From Actinoplanes palleronii (GTDB lineage: Bacteria > Actinomycetota > Actinomycetes > Mycobacteriales > Micromonosporaceae): 64,000 bases of DNA. Made by a program: the position numbers and the translations under genes. Where the stretch lies: assembly GCF_016862315.1 (NCBI RefSeq), contig NZ_BOMS01000026.1:62001-126000 (forward strand), read 5' to 3'. Below, one piece after another: positions 42,025 through 50,158 of the stretch (positions within the stretch are counted from its first letter, which is position 1; every line of letters starts with the position of its first letter). A model generated the notes under the pieces. The model was not told the DNA's origin, searched no databases, and worked only from the letters and a program-made list of their open reading frames with translations.

Positions 42025-42085
42025 CCCCGGCTGGTGCTCAGGGGTGTCTCAAGGGCGTTGAGACACCCCTGAGCACCAGCCGGGG
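42025..42085. repeat. Perfect 28-bp inverted repeat (palindromic element)
   Basis: Arms 42025-42052 and 42058-42085 are perfect complements around a GGGCG loop. The ends (CCCCGGCTGG/CCAGCCGGGG) and centre (TCTCAA/TTGAGA) match the elements at 37694-37808. It lies between csnK and the S74 gene, so it may stop transcription of the csn operon, though no T-tract follows. Confidence 0.9.
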
Positions 42086-42122
42086 ACCGCGAGCTCCGCC
42101 GCGGCATGGACCACCGCTGGGG

Positions 42123-43118
42123 TCAGACCGGGGTGAGGAGGTTGGCGGGGGTGATGGCGGCCCGCAGGGTGGGCTCGGCGGCCGGGGTGGTGTCCAGGGT
42201 GTCCAGGGCCAGCAGGGCGGCGCCGACCACCGGCGGGGCGGAGAGCACGGTGACCTCGGCCAGCGGCGCCTGGGCGCGGGCGCCGGCGACCACCTGGTCG
42301 TGCAGCAACGGGTGCCGGGCCTGCAGGACGCCGCCGCCGAGCACCAGGGCGTGCGGGGCGGCCAGCAGGTTCAGCCGGCCGGCGGCCACCCGGTGCTGGG
42401 CCAGGATCTCCTCGGCCTGCCGGGTGATCAGCGCGGACGCCACCTGGTCGCCGGCCGTGGCCACCTCGAACAGCAGCGGGGCCAGCTCCGGGATCCGGTC
42501 CATCGGCAGCTCACCCAGGTGCAGGGCGATGCTGACCTCCTCGACGGACGCCCGGCCGAAGTGCGCGGCCACCGCGGCGGACAGCGCGGTCGAGCGGCCG
42601 CGGCCGTCCTCGCCCCGGGCCGCCTCGCGCAGCGTGTGCTCGGCCAGGTCGTGGCCGCCGCCCCAGTCCCCCGAGATCGGGCCGAGCGCGACGAACCGGG
42701 CGGTGCGGCCGTCGGCGGAGCGCCCGACGCAGTTGGTGCCCGCGCCGCACACCACGGTCACCGCGTCCGGCATCGACGTGCCGGCCCGGAGCAGGGCGAA
42801 ACAGTCGTTGTCGACCAGGGCGCGGTGGCCCCAGCCCTGCCCGGACACCGCCTCCTGCAGCCGGCTCACCTCGATCGGCAGGTCGGCGCCGGCCAGGTAC
42901 ACCGCGACGGTGTCGATCGGGGTGTCCGGTGCCAGCCCGGCCCGGGCCCGGGCCGCCTCGAACAGAGCGCCCAGCACCCGGACGGTGCCGGTCAGGCCGA
43001 TGTTGTGCGGCGAGGACGTGCCGCCGCGGACCACGGCGAGCACCTCGCCGGAGGCGTCGCCGAGGACCACGTCGGTCTTCGAGTTGCCACCGTCGGCCGC
43101 CAGGTAGAGCGCGCTCAT
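42123..43118 (-). CDS. csnK: BadF/BadG-type sugar kinase of the csn operon (CsnK)
   Basis: A 331-residue ATP-dependent kinase of the BadF/BadG/BcrA/BcrD (N-acetylglucosamine kinase-like) fold: LAADGGNSKTDVVL phosphate-binding loop at the start, VVCGAGTNCVG near 122 and SGDWGGGHDL near 147. It is predicted to phosphorylate glucosamine or its oligomers released from chitosan. ATGA overlap with the GH4 gene upstream. Position as last gene after regulator, ABC genes and GH4 matches csnK of the Streptomyces coelicolor csnR-K operon. The perfect palindrome downstream probably ends the transcript. Confidence 0.87.
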   Translation of the reverse strand: MSALYLAADGGNSKTDVVLGDASGEVLAVVRGGTSSPHNIGLTGTVRVLGALFEAARARAGLAPDTPIDTVAVYLAGADLPIEVSRLQEAVSGQGWGHRALVDNDCFALLRAGTSMPDAVTVVCGAGTNCVGRSADGRTARFVALGPISGDWGGGHDLAEHTLREAARGEDGRGRSTALSAAVAAHFGRASVEEVSIALHLGELPMDRIPELAPLLFEVATAGDQVASALITRQAEEILAQHRVAAGRLNLLAAPHALVLGGGVLQARHPLLHDQVVAGARAQAPLAEVTVLSAPPVVGAALLALDTLDTTPAAEPTLRAAITPANLLTPV

Positions 43119-44371
43119 CGCGCCCACGCGAGGTGGCTGCGACCGGCCGCGATCAGCTTGTCCGCGAGGGCGTCGGCGTATTCGTGCTGTCCGATCAGCG
43201 GGTGCGCGAGCAGCGCCCGGTAGACCCGGTCGCGTCCGCCGCGCAGGGCCGCGTCGAGCGCCAGTTCCTCGTACCCCCAGGTGTGTGTGATGAGCGCGGC
43301 CAGGTCGGGCGAGACCGCGGTGACCGGCAGCGGAACTGGGCCCTCGAGGCCCGCCCGGGCCGAGATCTCGATGACCGCGTCGGCCGGGAGGAACGGCAGG
43401 GTCAGGTTGTTGCGGACGTTCACCGAGTGCACGGCGCCGTCGTCGAGGCCGAAGAGTGAGGCGAGCAGGCCGACCGCGGCCTCCGAGTAGTAGGCGCCGC
43501 CGCGTTCGCCGAGCAGCGCCGGCTTCTCGGTGAGGGTGACGTCGCGGTACATGTCGAGCAGGATCGCCTCGATCTCGGCGACCCGCTGCCCGCGGGTCGG
43601 CACGTTCCGCGACTCCCGCACGTGTTTGTCGTGGTTGTAGAAGTACGACAGGTAGTACGACGGCACGTTGCCGAGCATCGTGATGATCTCGGCGGGCACG
43701 TCCACCTCGCCGGCGATCTCGTCGAGATGCGCCGAGATCAGCTCCGGGAGCCGGTCGACGCCGTCCACGTAGGCGGCCCGTTCCCAGGTCAGGTGGTTCA
43801 GCCCGACGTGGTCGAGGACCACCGCGGACGGCGCGACACCCAGGTGGGCGGCGAACCGGCGCTGGAACCCGATCGCCACGTTGCACAGCCCGACCGCCTT
43901 GTGCCCGGCGTCCAGCAGCGCCCGGGTGACGATCCCGACCGGGTTGGTGAAGTCGACGATCCACGCGCCGGGCTTGGCCCGCGCCCGGATCCGCTCCGCG
44001 ACGTCCAGGATCACCGGTACGGTCCGCAGCGCCTTGGCCAGCCCGCCCGCGCCGGTCGTCTCCTGACCGACGCAGCCGCACTCGAGCGGGAACGTCTCGT
44101 CGGTGATCCGGGCCTGCTGGCCGCCGACCCGCAGCTGGATCACCGCGGCGTCGGCGTCGGTGACCCCGGCGTCCAGATCGGTCGTCCAGGTCACCGTGCC
44201 CGGGTGGCCGTACTGCTTGAAGATCCGGGCCGCGAACGCCCCGACGATCTCCAGCCGTTCGGCGGCCGGGTCGATCAGGACGAGCTCGGAGACCATCGAG
44301 CCGAGCCGGGCGAACCCGTCGACCAGCTCGGGCGTGTAGGTCGATCCGCCGCCGATGACCGCGATCTTCAT
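43115..44371 (-). CDS. csnH: GH4 6-phospho-beta-glucosidase-like enzyme (CsnH)
   Basis: A 418-residue NAD- and metal-dependent family 4 glycosidase. It has the Rossmann start AVIGGGSTYTPEL, the RVGGQQAR segment near 81, FTNPVGIVT near 142, the metal-binding Cys in GLCNVAIGFQRR near 165 and the GLNHLTW His near 198. GH4 enzymes cleave sugar glycosides, mostly phosphorylated, by a redox mechanism. In the csn context the substrate would be a chitosan-derived, possibly phosphorylated oligosaccharide. Overlaps neighbours at both ends (ATGA). Confidence 0.9.
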   Translation of the reverse strand: MKIAVIGGGSTYTPELVDGFARLGSMVSELVLIDPAAERLEIVGAFAARIFKQYGHPGTVTWTTDLDAGVTDADAAVIQLRVGGQQARITDETFPLECGCVGQETTGAGGLAKALRTVPVILDVAERIRARAKPGAWIVDFTNPVGIVTRALLDAGHKAVGLCNVAIGFQRRFAAHLGVAPSAVVLDHVGLNHLTWERAAYVDGVDRLPELISAHLDEIAGEVDVPAEIITMLGNVPSYYLSYFYNHDKHVRESRNVPTRGQRVAEIEAILLDMYRDVTLTEKPALLGERGGAYYSEAAVGLLASLFGLDDGAVHSVNVRNNLTLPFLPADAVIEISARAGLEGPVPLPVTAVSPDLAALITHTWGYEELALDAALRGGRDRVYRALLAHPLIGQHEYADALADKLIAAGRSHLAWAR

Positions 44372-45258
44372 CCTTTGAACCCTGTCAGTGTGATGCCCTG
44401 CACGAACGAGCGCTGAGCGAAGAAGAAAATGATGATCAATGGGGCCATGGCCAGCACCGTCGCCGCGGTGACCAGATTCCAGTCGACGTGGTGCACGGTG
44501 CGGAACGAGGCCAGGCCCAGCGAGAGCGTCCACGAGCTCTCGTTCTCGCTGGTGTAGAGCAGTGGACCGTAGTAGTCGTTCCAGCAGAAGAAGAACTGGA
44601 ACAGGCCGGCCGCCGCGATGCCCGGCCGGGCCATCGGCAGCACCACCCGCAGCAGGGTGCGCCACTCGCCGCAGCCGTCCACCCGGGCCGCGTCGAGGTA
44701 CTCGCTCGGGATGGTCAGCAGGAACTGCCGGAGCAGGAAGATGCAGAACGCGTCGCCGAACAGGGTCGGGATGATCAGCGGCCAGAGCGAGCCGGTCAGG
44801 CCGTAGCGGGCCCACATCAGATAGAGCGGGACCGTGACGACCTGCGGCGGGAGCATCATCACGCAGATCACCGTGAGGAACATCAGGTTGCGGCCGCGGA
44901 ACTTCAGCTTCGCCAGGGCGTACGCGGCGGGCACGCTGGACGCCAGGGTGAGCACCGTCGCCGACACCGCGTAGATCATGGTGTTCAGCAGGTAGTGCGG
45001 CAGCGGCGTCGCCTGGAACACCTTGAGGTAGTTCTCCGGGTGCCAGGAATTCGGCCAGTAATCGCTGGTCAGGGCCTGGTCGCTGGTCATCAGCGAGAGC
45101 AGGACCAGGTAGACGACCGGCGTCAGGAACATGATCGCCAGGGCGATGGCGATGCTGTGCCGGGCGATCCAGTCGAGCCGGATCCGCCTCTTCTCGGTAC
45201 GCGGCGCGGCGACCGGCGCCACCGGCCGGTCAAGCAGCCGGTCAAGCAGGGCCGTCAT
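44368..45258 (-). CDS. csnG: ABC sugar transporter permease, MalG type (CsnG)
   Basis: A 296-residue inner-membrane permease with about 6 helices and the EAA loop EYLDAARVDGCGEWRTLLRVVLPMARPG near residue 195, which contacts the ATPase. There is a 30-residue cytoplasmic N-terminus. No ATPase is encoded in the operon; carbohydrate importers of this class in streptomycetes share the ATPase MsiK, and the same is likely here. ATGA overlaps with both neighbours. Confidence 0.92.
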   Translation of the reverse strand: MTALLDRLLDRPVAPVAAPRTEKRRIRLDWIARHSIAIALAIMFLTPVVYLVLLSLMTSDQALTSDYWPNSWHPENYLKVFQATPLPHYLLNTMIYAVSATVLTLASSVPAAYALAKLKFRGRNLMFLTVICVMMLPPQVVTVPLYLMWARYGLTGSLWPLIIPTLFGDAFCIFLLRQFLLTIPSEYLDAARVDGCGEWRTLLRVVLPMARPGIAAAGLFQFFFCWNDYYGPLLYTSENESSWTLSLGLASFRTVHHVDWNLVTAATVLAMAPLIIIFFFAQRSFVQGITLTGFKG

Positions 45259-46178
45259 GATTCCTCCCCGGAGAACGCCTTGGCGCGGCGCAGCAGGATC
45301 ACGGTGACCCCGAGCGCGACCGCGAACAGCGCGATCGCGAGGGCGTTCGCGTAGCCGAGCGCGCTGTAGCGGAACCCGACGGTGTAGAGCCACAGCGGGT
45401 AGGTGAACGTGGAACCCTCCGGATAGCCGAAGGACTGGGAGATCCCGGCGCCGACGGTGGCCTGCCCGCTGGCGATCGAGCCGGCCACCGCCGCCTGGTC
45501 GAAGTACTGCAGCGTGTAGATCACGCCGGTGACCGCCGCGAAGAGGATCACCGGGCGGATCGTCGGCAGCGTGATCGACCGGAACTTGTGCCAGGCGTTC
45601 GCGCCGTCCAGCGACGCGGCCTCGTAGAGGCTCTCCGGGACGCCCAGCACCGCCGCCAGGAAGATGATCATCAACTCGCCGATGCCCCACAGCCCGAGCA
45701 GGACGAGCGACGGCTTGGCCCAGGCCGGTGAGTTGAACCAGAGCGGGCCGTCGACGCCGACCATCTCGAGCAGGTGGTTGACCGGGCCGGTGCCCGGCTT
45801 GAGCAGGTAGACGAACGCGATGGTGGCAGCCACCGGCGGGATCAGGGCGGGCAGGTAGAAGATCGTCCGGTAGATGCCCGCGCCCCGTTTGAACTGGACG
45901 AGCAGCATCGACAGGCCGATCGCGCCGAGGATCCGCACCGGGACGAAGACCGCCACCATCCAGAGCGTGTTACGCACCGCCTGGAGCAGGAACGGGTCGT
46001 CCGCCATCCGCCGGTAGTTGTCCAGTCCCACCCACTGCGGCACGGAGAGCAGGTCGAACTTCGTGAACGAGAAGTAGACCGCCGAGATCAGGGGGTAGAC
46101 GAAGAACGCCGCGATGCCGATCAGCGCGGGCGCCAGGAAGGAGAACGTGATCGCACCCCGGCGGAGACGGACGCCCAT
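45255..46178 (-). CDS. csnF: ABC sugar transporter permease, MalF type (CsnF)
   Basis: A 307-residue permease with about 6 helices, a typical start (AITFSFLAPALIGIAAFFVY) and the EAA loop ESLYEAASLDGANAWHKFRS near residue 200. It forms the channel with the MalG-type subunit encoded by the next gene. Four bases separate it from the sugar-binding protein gene, and it overlaps the next permease (ATGA). Confidence 0.92.
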   Translation of the reverse strand: MGVRLRRGAITFSFLAPALIGIAAFFVYPLISAVYFSFTKFDLLSVPQWVGLDNYRRMADDPFLLQAVRNTLWMVAVFVPVRILGAIGLSMLLVQFKRGAGIYRTIFYLPALIPPVAATIAFVYLLKPGTGPVNHLLEMVGVDGPLWFNSPAWAKPSLVLLGLWGIGELMIIFLAAVLGVPESLYEAASLDGANAWHKFRSITLPTIRPVILFAAVTGVIYTLQYFDQAAVAGSIASGQATVGAGISQSFGYPEGSTFTYPLWLYTVGFRYSALGYANALAIALFAVALGVTVILLRRAKAFSGEES

Positions 46179-46181
46179 GCC

Positions 46182-47498
46182 TCAGCCGCCCAGCGACATG
46201 ACGCCGTTGATCTTCTGGTCCGCCTCGGTCAGGCCCTTGTCCAGGTCGGGCACCTTGCCGGACTGGTAGGTGGTCAGGAACTGCCCGAAGGTCTCCTGGT
46301 ACGCCGGTCCGGACGCGGACGGCGGCGACGTCATCGAGTTCGGGTTGTTGAAGATGTCGATGAACGTCTTGAAGTCCGGGTCCGCGTTCAGCGTCGGGTC
46401 GGCGATCGCCTTGGTCGTGGTCGGCACGTTCTTCAGCAGTCCGGCCAGCTTGATCACCGCGGCGTCGTCGGTGGTCAGGTACTTGATCAGCTCCCAGGCC
46501 GCCTCGGGGTTCTTGGCGTTCTTGGAGATGCCCATGATGTTGCCGGTGACGTAGCCGCCGCCGTAGCGGGCCGGGTCGCTGGTGGGCAGCGGTGCCACGC
46601 CGTACTTGAGGTCCGGCGACTGGTCCTTGAGGAACGCCAGGCGGTACTCGGCGTCGATGTTGATCGCCACCTGGCCCTTCTGGAACGCGTTGTCGGCGCT
46701 GAACTCGTCGCCGAGGCTGGCCTTGAACTTGGTCAGGTTCGCGTAGCCGTACCAGTCGACCAGGTTCTTCTGCCAGGTGAGCAGGGTCTTCCAGTTCGGG
46801 TCGGCGCCGACCGCGCTCTTGCCGTCGGCGGTCAGCCACTTCGCGCCGGTGGCCGGCGCCAGGTGCGCGGCGGCGTTCTCGTAGAAGTCGTAGAGCGGCA
46901 GGAAACCGACCTGCTTGAGCGACCCGTCCGGGTTGCGGACGGTCAGCTTCTTGGCGTCCTCGGTCAGCTCGTCCAGGGTCTTCGGCGGCGACGTGATGCC
47001 GGCCTTCGCGAACAGGTCCTTGTTGTAGTACATCCCGTACGCGTCGGCCAGGAACGGCATGGCGCACCGCTTGCCGTCGAACTCGGTGTACGACCGGGTG
47101 GTCGCGTTGAGCTGGTTCAGGTCCACCTTGTCCCGGTCGAGGTACGGCTTGAGGTCGACCCATGCGCCGGACGAGCAGAACTTGCCGACGATGTCGGTGG
47201 AGTAGGAGAGCCCGACGTCCGGCCCGTTGCCGGCGCCGATCGCCTGGGTGACCTTGGAGTCGTCCTGACCGGCCTTGACCGTCACCTTGATGTTCGGGTG
47301 GGTGGCGGTGAAGTCCTTGACCACCTGGTCGATCGCGGTGGCCTCACGCTCGGTGAAGAAGTGCCACAGCTCGACCGTCCCGGAGACCGCGGTGCCGGGG
47401 TCGGCGACCTTGTTCTCCTTCGGAGCCGGGGTGCACGCCGTGGTCAGCAGGACCGCGGCGCCCAGGGCGAAAAGGGTATGGGGGATCCGTTTGTTCAC
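46182..47498 (-). CDS. csnE: Sugar-binding lipoprotein of the csn importer (CsnE)
   Basis: A 438-residue family 1 solute-binding lipoprotein with lipobox LLTTAC (Cys near 22). The mature part has VELWHFFTEREATAID and PFLADAYGMYYNKDLFAKAG, both typical of the oligosaccharide-binding fold. It is predicted to capture chito-oligosaccharides (glucosamine oligomers) released by the neighbouring chitosanase. Second gene of the operon, just after csnR. Confidence 0.9.
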   Translation of the reverse strand: MNKRIPHTLFALGAAVLLTTACTPAPKENKVADPGTAVSGTVELWHFFTEREATAIDQVVKDFTATHPNIKVTVKAGQDDSKVTQAIGAGNGPDVGLSYSTDIVGKFCSSGAWVDLKPYLDRDKVDLNQLNATTRSYTEFDGKRCAMPFLADAYGMYYNKDLFAKAGITSPPKTLDELTEDAKKLTVRNPDGSLKQVGFLPLYDFYENAAAHLAPATGAKWLTADGKSAVGADPNWKTLLTWQKNLVDWYGYANLTKFKASLGDEFSADNAFQKGQVAINIDAEYRLAFLKDQSPDLKYGVAPLPTSDPARYGGGYVTGNIMGISKNAKNPEAAWELIKYLTTDDAAVIKLAGLLKNVPTTTKAIADPTLNADPDFKTFIDIFNNPNSMTSPPSASGPAYQETFGQFLTTYQSGKVPDLDKGLTEADQKINGVMSLGG

Positions 47499-47526
47499 GT
47501 GAGCCTCTCAAGAAAGGTGAGGGGTG

Positions 47527-48702
47527 TCAGCTGTCGCGGACGGCGACGGTCAAGGCTTCCCGGACCGCGGCGAGACCGGCGTCGAGCGCGCCGAGCAGCA
47601 CCGCGTCGTCATCGATGGTGGTGACCGCGAACGAACTCTCCAGCGGGGCGGCCCGCCGGAACGCGGTGGTCACCGTGGTGAGCAGGGTGTCGCCACCGGC
47701 CTGGGCGATCGGGCCGGCGAGCACCACGAGATAGGGGTCGAGCACCGCGATCACGGCGGCCAGGCCGACCACGATCCGGTCGGCAAGGGTGGTCAGGAAC
47801 TCGCCGGGCCCGGCCGCGGCGGCGGCCGCGACCACCTCGGCGGGGGTGTCGCCGACGACGCCGGTGTCCCGGGCCAGCTCCATGATCGCGGCGCCGCCGA
47901 ACAGGTCCTGCAGGTCCAGCTTGCGGTGCGGTGAGTCGGGTGAGTACAGCGGCACGTACCCGATCTCGCCGGCGCCTCCGCGGGTGCCGCGCAGCAGCGT
48001 CCCGTTGATGTCGATGGCCAGACCGAGGCCGTCCTGGCCGATCCAGAGCAGCGCGAAGTTCTCCGTGTCCCGGCCCGCGCCGCGCCGGCGCTCGGCGACC
48101 GCGGCCAGGTTGACGTCGTTGTCGACGCCGACGTCCGTGCCGAGCGCCGCGGCGATCGCGGGCACCAGGCCGGGACGGCCGAAGCCGGGCACGTCGACCA
48201 GGCGGATCGTCCCGGTCCGCGGGTCGTACGACCCGGGCACGCCGAGCTGCACGTGCCGCAGCCGCCCGGCCGGGATGCCGGCCTGCTCGCGGAGCTGGGC
48301 GACCACATCGGACACCGCGGCCACCGGGTCGGCGCCGAGGAAGTCGACGCGGGACTCGAACCGGGCCCGGACCTCGCCGGTCAGGTCGCAGAGCGCGGCC
48401 GCGACCGACGGGGTGCCGCTGGTGCCGACGTCGCGGACCGAGACGGCGGCCGCGTAGGCGGCGTCCGGGTTGGCCGCGTAGACCTCGGCGTTCGGGCCCG
48501 GCCGGCCACTGGCGTGCCCGACGACGGTGACCAGTCCGGCCTCGGTCAGCCGGCGCAGCACCTCGGAGATGGTCGGCGTGGAGAGCGCGGTCAGCTTGCG
48601 CAGATCGGCCCGGGTGAGGTTGCCCGGGTCGAGCAGCAGCTCCAGCGCGGCGCTCTCGTTCATGGCCCGGAGCAGCTTGGACGAGCCGGCAAGACGCGTC
48701 AT
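47527..48702 (-). CDS. csnR: ROK-family repressor of the csn operon (CsnR)
   Basis: A 391-residue regulator with an N-terminal winged helix (residues about 25-75, with LTRADLRKLTALSTPTISEV) and a ROK sugar-binding domain (DNDVNLAAVAERRRG near 210, GGAGEIGYVPL near 260). The usual ROK zinc-cysteine motif is absent. Synteny (ROK, SBP, two permeases, GH4, kinase) equals the csnR-K operon of S. coelicolor, where CsnR represses chitosanase and uptake genes. The ATG at 48702 is chosen because the likely transcription start lies between it and a more distal GTG at 48756. Confidence 0.9.
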   Translation of the reverse strand: MTRLAGSSKLLRAMNESAALELLLDPGNLTRADLRKLTALSTPTISEVLRRLTEAGLVTVVGHASGRPGPNAEVYAANPDAAYAAAVSVRDVGTSGTPSVAAALCDLTGEVRARFESRVDFLGADPVAAVSDVVAQLREQAGIPAGRLRHVQLGVPGSYDPRTGTIRLVDVPGFGRPGLVPAIAAALGTDVGVDNDVNLAAVAERRRGAGRDTENFALLWIGQDGLGLAIDINGTLLRGTRGGAGEIGYVPLYSPDSPHRKLDLQDLFGGAAIMELARDTGVVGDTPAEVVAAAAAAGPGEFLTTLADRIVVGLAAVIAVLDPYLVVLAGPIAQAGGDTLLTTVTTAFRRAAPLESSFAVTTIDDDAVLLGALDAGLAAVREALTVAVRDS

Positions 48703-48714
48703 CGGGGCCCCCGG

Positions 48715-48740
48715 TTGATAGGCAAGTTGTTTAACAGTTG
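48715..48740. promoter_or_regulatory. Candidate CsnR operator 1 (csnR leader)
   Basis: TTGATA-N10-TTAACAGTTG just downstream of the predicted csnR start point. It shares TTGATA and TTAACAGT(T/C)G with the copy at 48801, and contains the short palindrome TGTTTAACA. A shared element in the two divergent promoters suggests one regulator, most simply the ROK protein. Confidence 0.55.
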
Positions 48741-48744
48741 GCTC

Positions 48745-48773
48745 ATCCTGAGGCACTCCATCGACTGAGTCAA
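48745..48773 (-). promoter_or_regulatory. Candidate promoter of the csn operon
   Basis: On the minus strand, TTGACT (48773-48768), 17-bp spacer, CAGGAT (48750-48745). Transcription would begin near 48738, giving a leader of about 35 nt that contains operator 1. Confidence 0.55.
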
Positions 48774-48800
48774 GAGTCGAATCTTCCTGATAGACCGGGA

Positions 48801-48829
48801 TTGATAAACCAACTTAACAGTCGTAGAGT
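48801..48829 (+). promoter_or_regulatory. Candidate promoter and operator 2 of the chitosanase gene
   Basis: TTGATA (48801-48806), exactly 17 bp, then TAGAGT (48824-48829). The spacer carries TTAACAGTCG, the second copy of the element seen in the csnR leader, so a bound repressor would block polymerase directly. Confidence 0.6.
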
Positions 48830-48880
48830 CCGACCCCAACGCGCGCGCTGACCCCCTCACCCCCCTCTCTCAGGAGCGCC

Positions 48881-50104
48881 ATGACTCGCGTCAGGAAAGT
48901 TCTCTACGCCACGTTAGGCCTGGTCATCCCCGGTGCGGCCGTGATCTACGGACTGCTGCCGGCCAGTGCTGCCACGGCCGGACCGATCAAGGGCCTCGGT
49001 GGCAAATGCATCGATGTCGCCGGCGCCTCGAGCACCAACGGAGCCGCGATCCAGCTCTACGACTGCAACAATTCGGCCGCACAGCAGTGGTCGGTCGGCA
49101 ACACCGACCAGACCATCCGCTCGCTGGGCAAGTGCCTGGACGTGACCGCCGCCGCCACCGCGAACGGCGCCAAGATCCAGCTGTACGACTGCAACGCCAC
49201 CGGCGCCCAGAAGTGGACGTTCACCAACGGCACCCTGGTCAACGCCGGTTCCGGCAAGTGCCTGGACGTGACGGACAAGAGCACCGCCAACGGCGCCCGG
49301 CTGCAGATCTGGACGTGTTCCACCACCGCGAACCAGACCTGGGTCCTGCCCGGCGGCACCAGCCCGACCAGCCCGGCTCCCACGTCGACCACGGCGGCAC
49401 CGACCGGCAAGAACCTCGACGATCCGGCGAAGAAGGACGTCGCCATGCAGATCGTCTCGGCGGCCGAGAACTCCTCGCTGAACTGGCGCGCCCAGTTCTC
49501 CTACATCGAGGACATCAAGGACGGCCGGGGCTACACGGCCGGCATCATCGGCTTCTGCTCGGGCACCGGTGACATGCTCGAGCTGGTCGAGGCGTACACC
49601 GCCACCAAGCCGTCGAACGTGCTGGCGAAATACCTGCCGGCGCTGCGCAACGTCAACGGGACCGAGTCGCACGCAGGGCTCGACCCCAACTTCACCAGGG
49701 ACTGGAAGACCGCGGCGGCCGACTCGGTGTTCCAGGCCGCGCAGGAGTCCGAGCGGGACCGGGTGTACTTCAACCCGTCGGTCCGTGACGGCAAGTCCGA
49801 CGGCGTCCGCGCCCTCGGGCAGTTCGCCTACTACGACGCCTCGGTGGTGCACGGCTACGAGGGCATGCGGTCCATCCGGACCCGCGCGCTCAAGAAGGCC
49901 AAGCCGCCGGCGCAGGGCGGCGACGAGCGCGCCTGGCTGAACGCGTTCATGGACGAGCGGGTCGTCGAGATGAAGAAGGAGGAGGCGCACTCGGACGTGT
50001 CGCGGATCGACACGGCCCAGCGGGTCTTCCTCAACAACGGCAACTTCGACCTGAACACGCCGCTGGACTTCAAGGTCTACGGCGACTCGTTCCACATCGG
50101 CTGA
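48881..50104 (+). CDS. csn: Secreted GH46 chitosanase with ricin-B-type lectin domain
   Basis: A 407-residue exported enzyme. After a signal peptide (to about residue 32, PASA-AT), residues 35-155 form a ricin-B lectin (three repeats with GKCLDV/GKCIDV and QxW). A Thr/Pro/Ser linker leads to the GH46 catalytic domain from about residue 178: AAENSSLNWRAQF (general-acid Glu), 18 residues on DGRGYTAG (catalytic Asp), and GFCSGTGDMLE. It endo-hydrolyses chitosan to oligosaccharides. GGAG lies upstream of the ATG. It is divergent from csnR with a shared regulatory region; in S. coelicolor the chitosanase gene is not next to csnR. Confidence 0.95.
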   Translation: MTRVRKVLYATLGLVIPGAAVIYGLLPASAATAGPIKGLGGKCIDVAGASSTNGAAIQLYDCNNSAAQQWSVGNTDQTIRSLGKCLDVTAAATANGAKIQLYDCNATGAQKWTFTNGTLVNAGSGKCLDVTDKSTANGARLQIWTCSTTANQTWVLPGGTSPTSPAPTSTTAAPTGKNLDDPAKKDVAMQIVSAAENSSLNWRAQFSYIEDIKDGRGYTAGIIGFCSGTGDMLELVEAYTATKPSNVLAKYLPALRNVNGTESHAGLDPNFTRDWKTAAADSVFQAAQESERDRVYFNPSVRDGKSDGVRALGQFAYYDASVVHGYEGMRSIRTRALKKAKPPAQGGDERAWLNAFMDERVVEMKKEEAHSDVSRIDTAQRVFLNNGNFDLNTPLDFKVYGDSFHIG

Positions 50105-50113
50105 CACCCCCTC

Positions 50114-50153
50114 GTGGGTGGGGCCGGACACCCCCTCGTCCGGCCCCACCCAC
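50114..50153. terminator. Strong bidirectional hairpin terminator
   Basis: A perfect 15-bp inverted repeat (50114-50128 and 50139-50153) with a 10-nt loop lies between the convergent stops of the chitosanase and the FtsX-type permease. Confidence 0.88.
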
Positions 50154-50158
50154 CCCCC

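Noticed and set aside
40833..43223. A 796-codon open frame on the plus strand across the S74 gene and csnK
   Set aside because: It crosses two well-supported minus-strand genes and the palindrome at 42025, with no recognisable domain. GC-rich antisense frames of this type occur throughout the window (also at 1102-2676, 4896-6239, 9339-11126, 20904-22577, 36164-37675, 45774-47624, 50114-52264 and 56619-58358).
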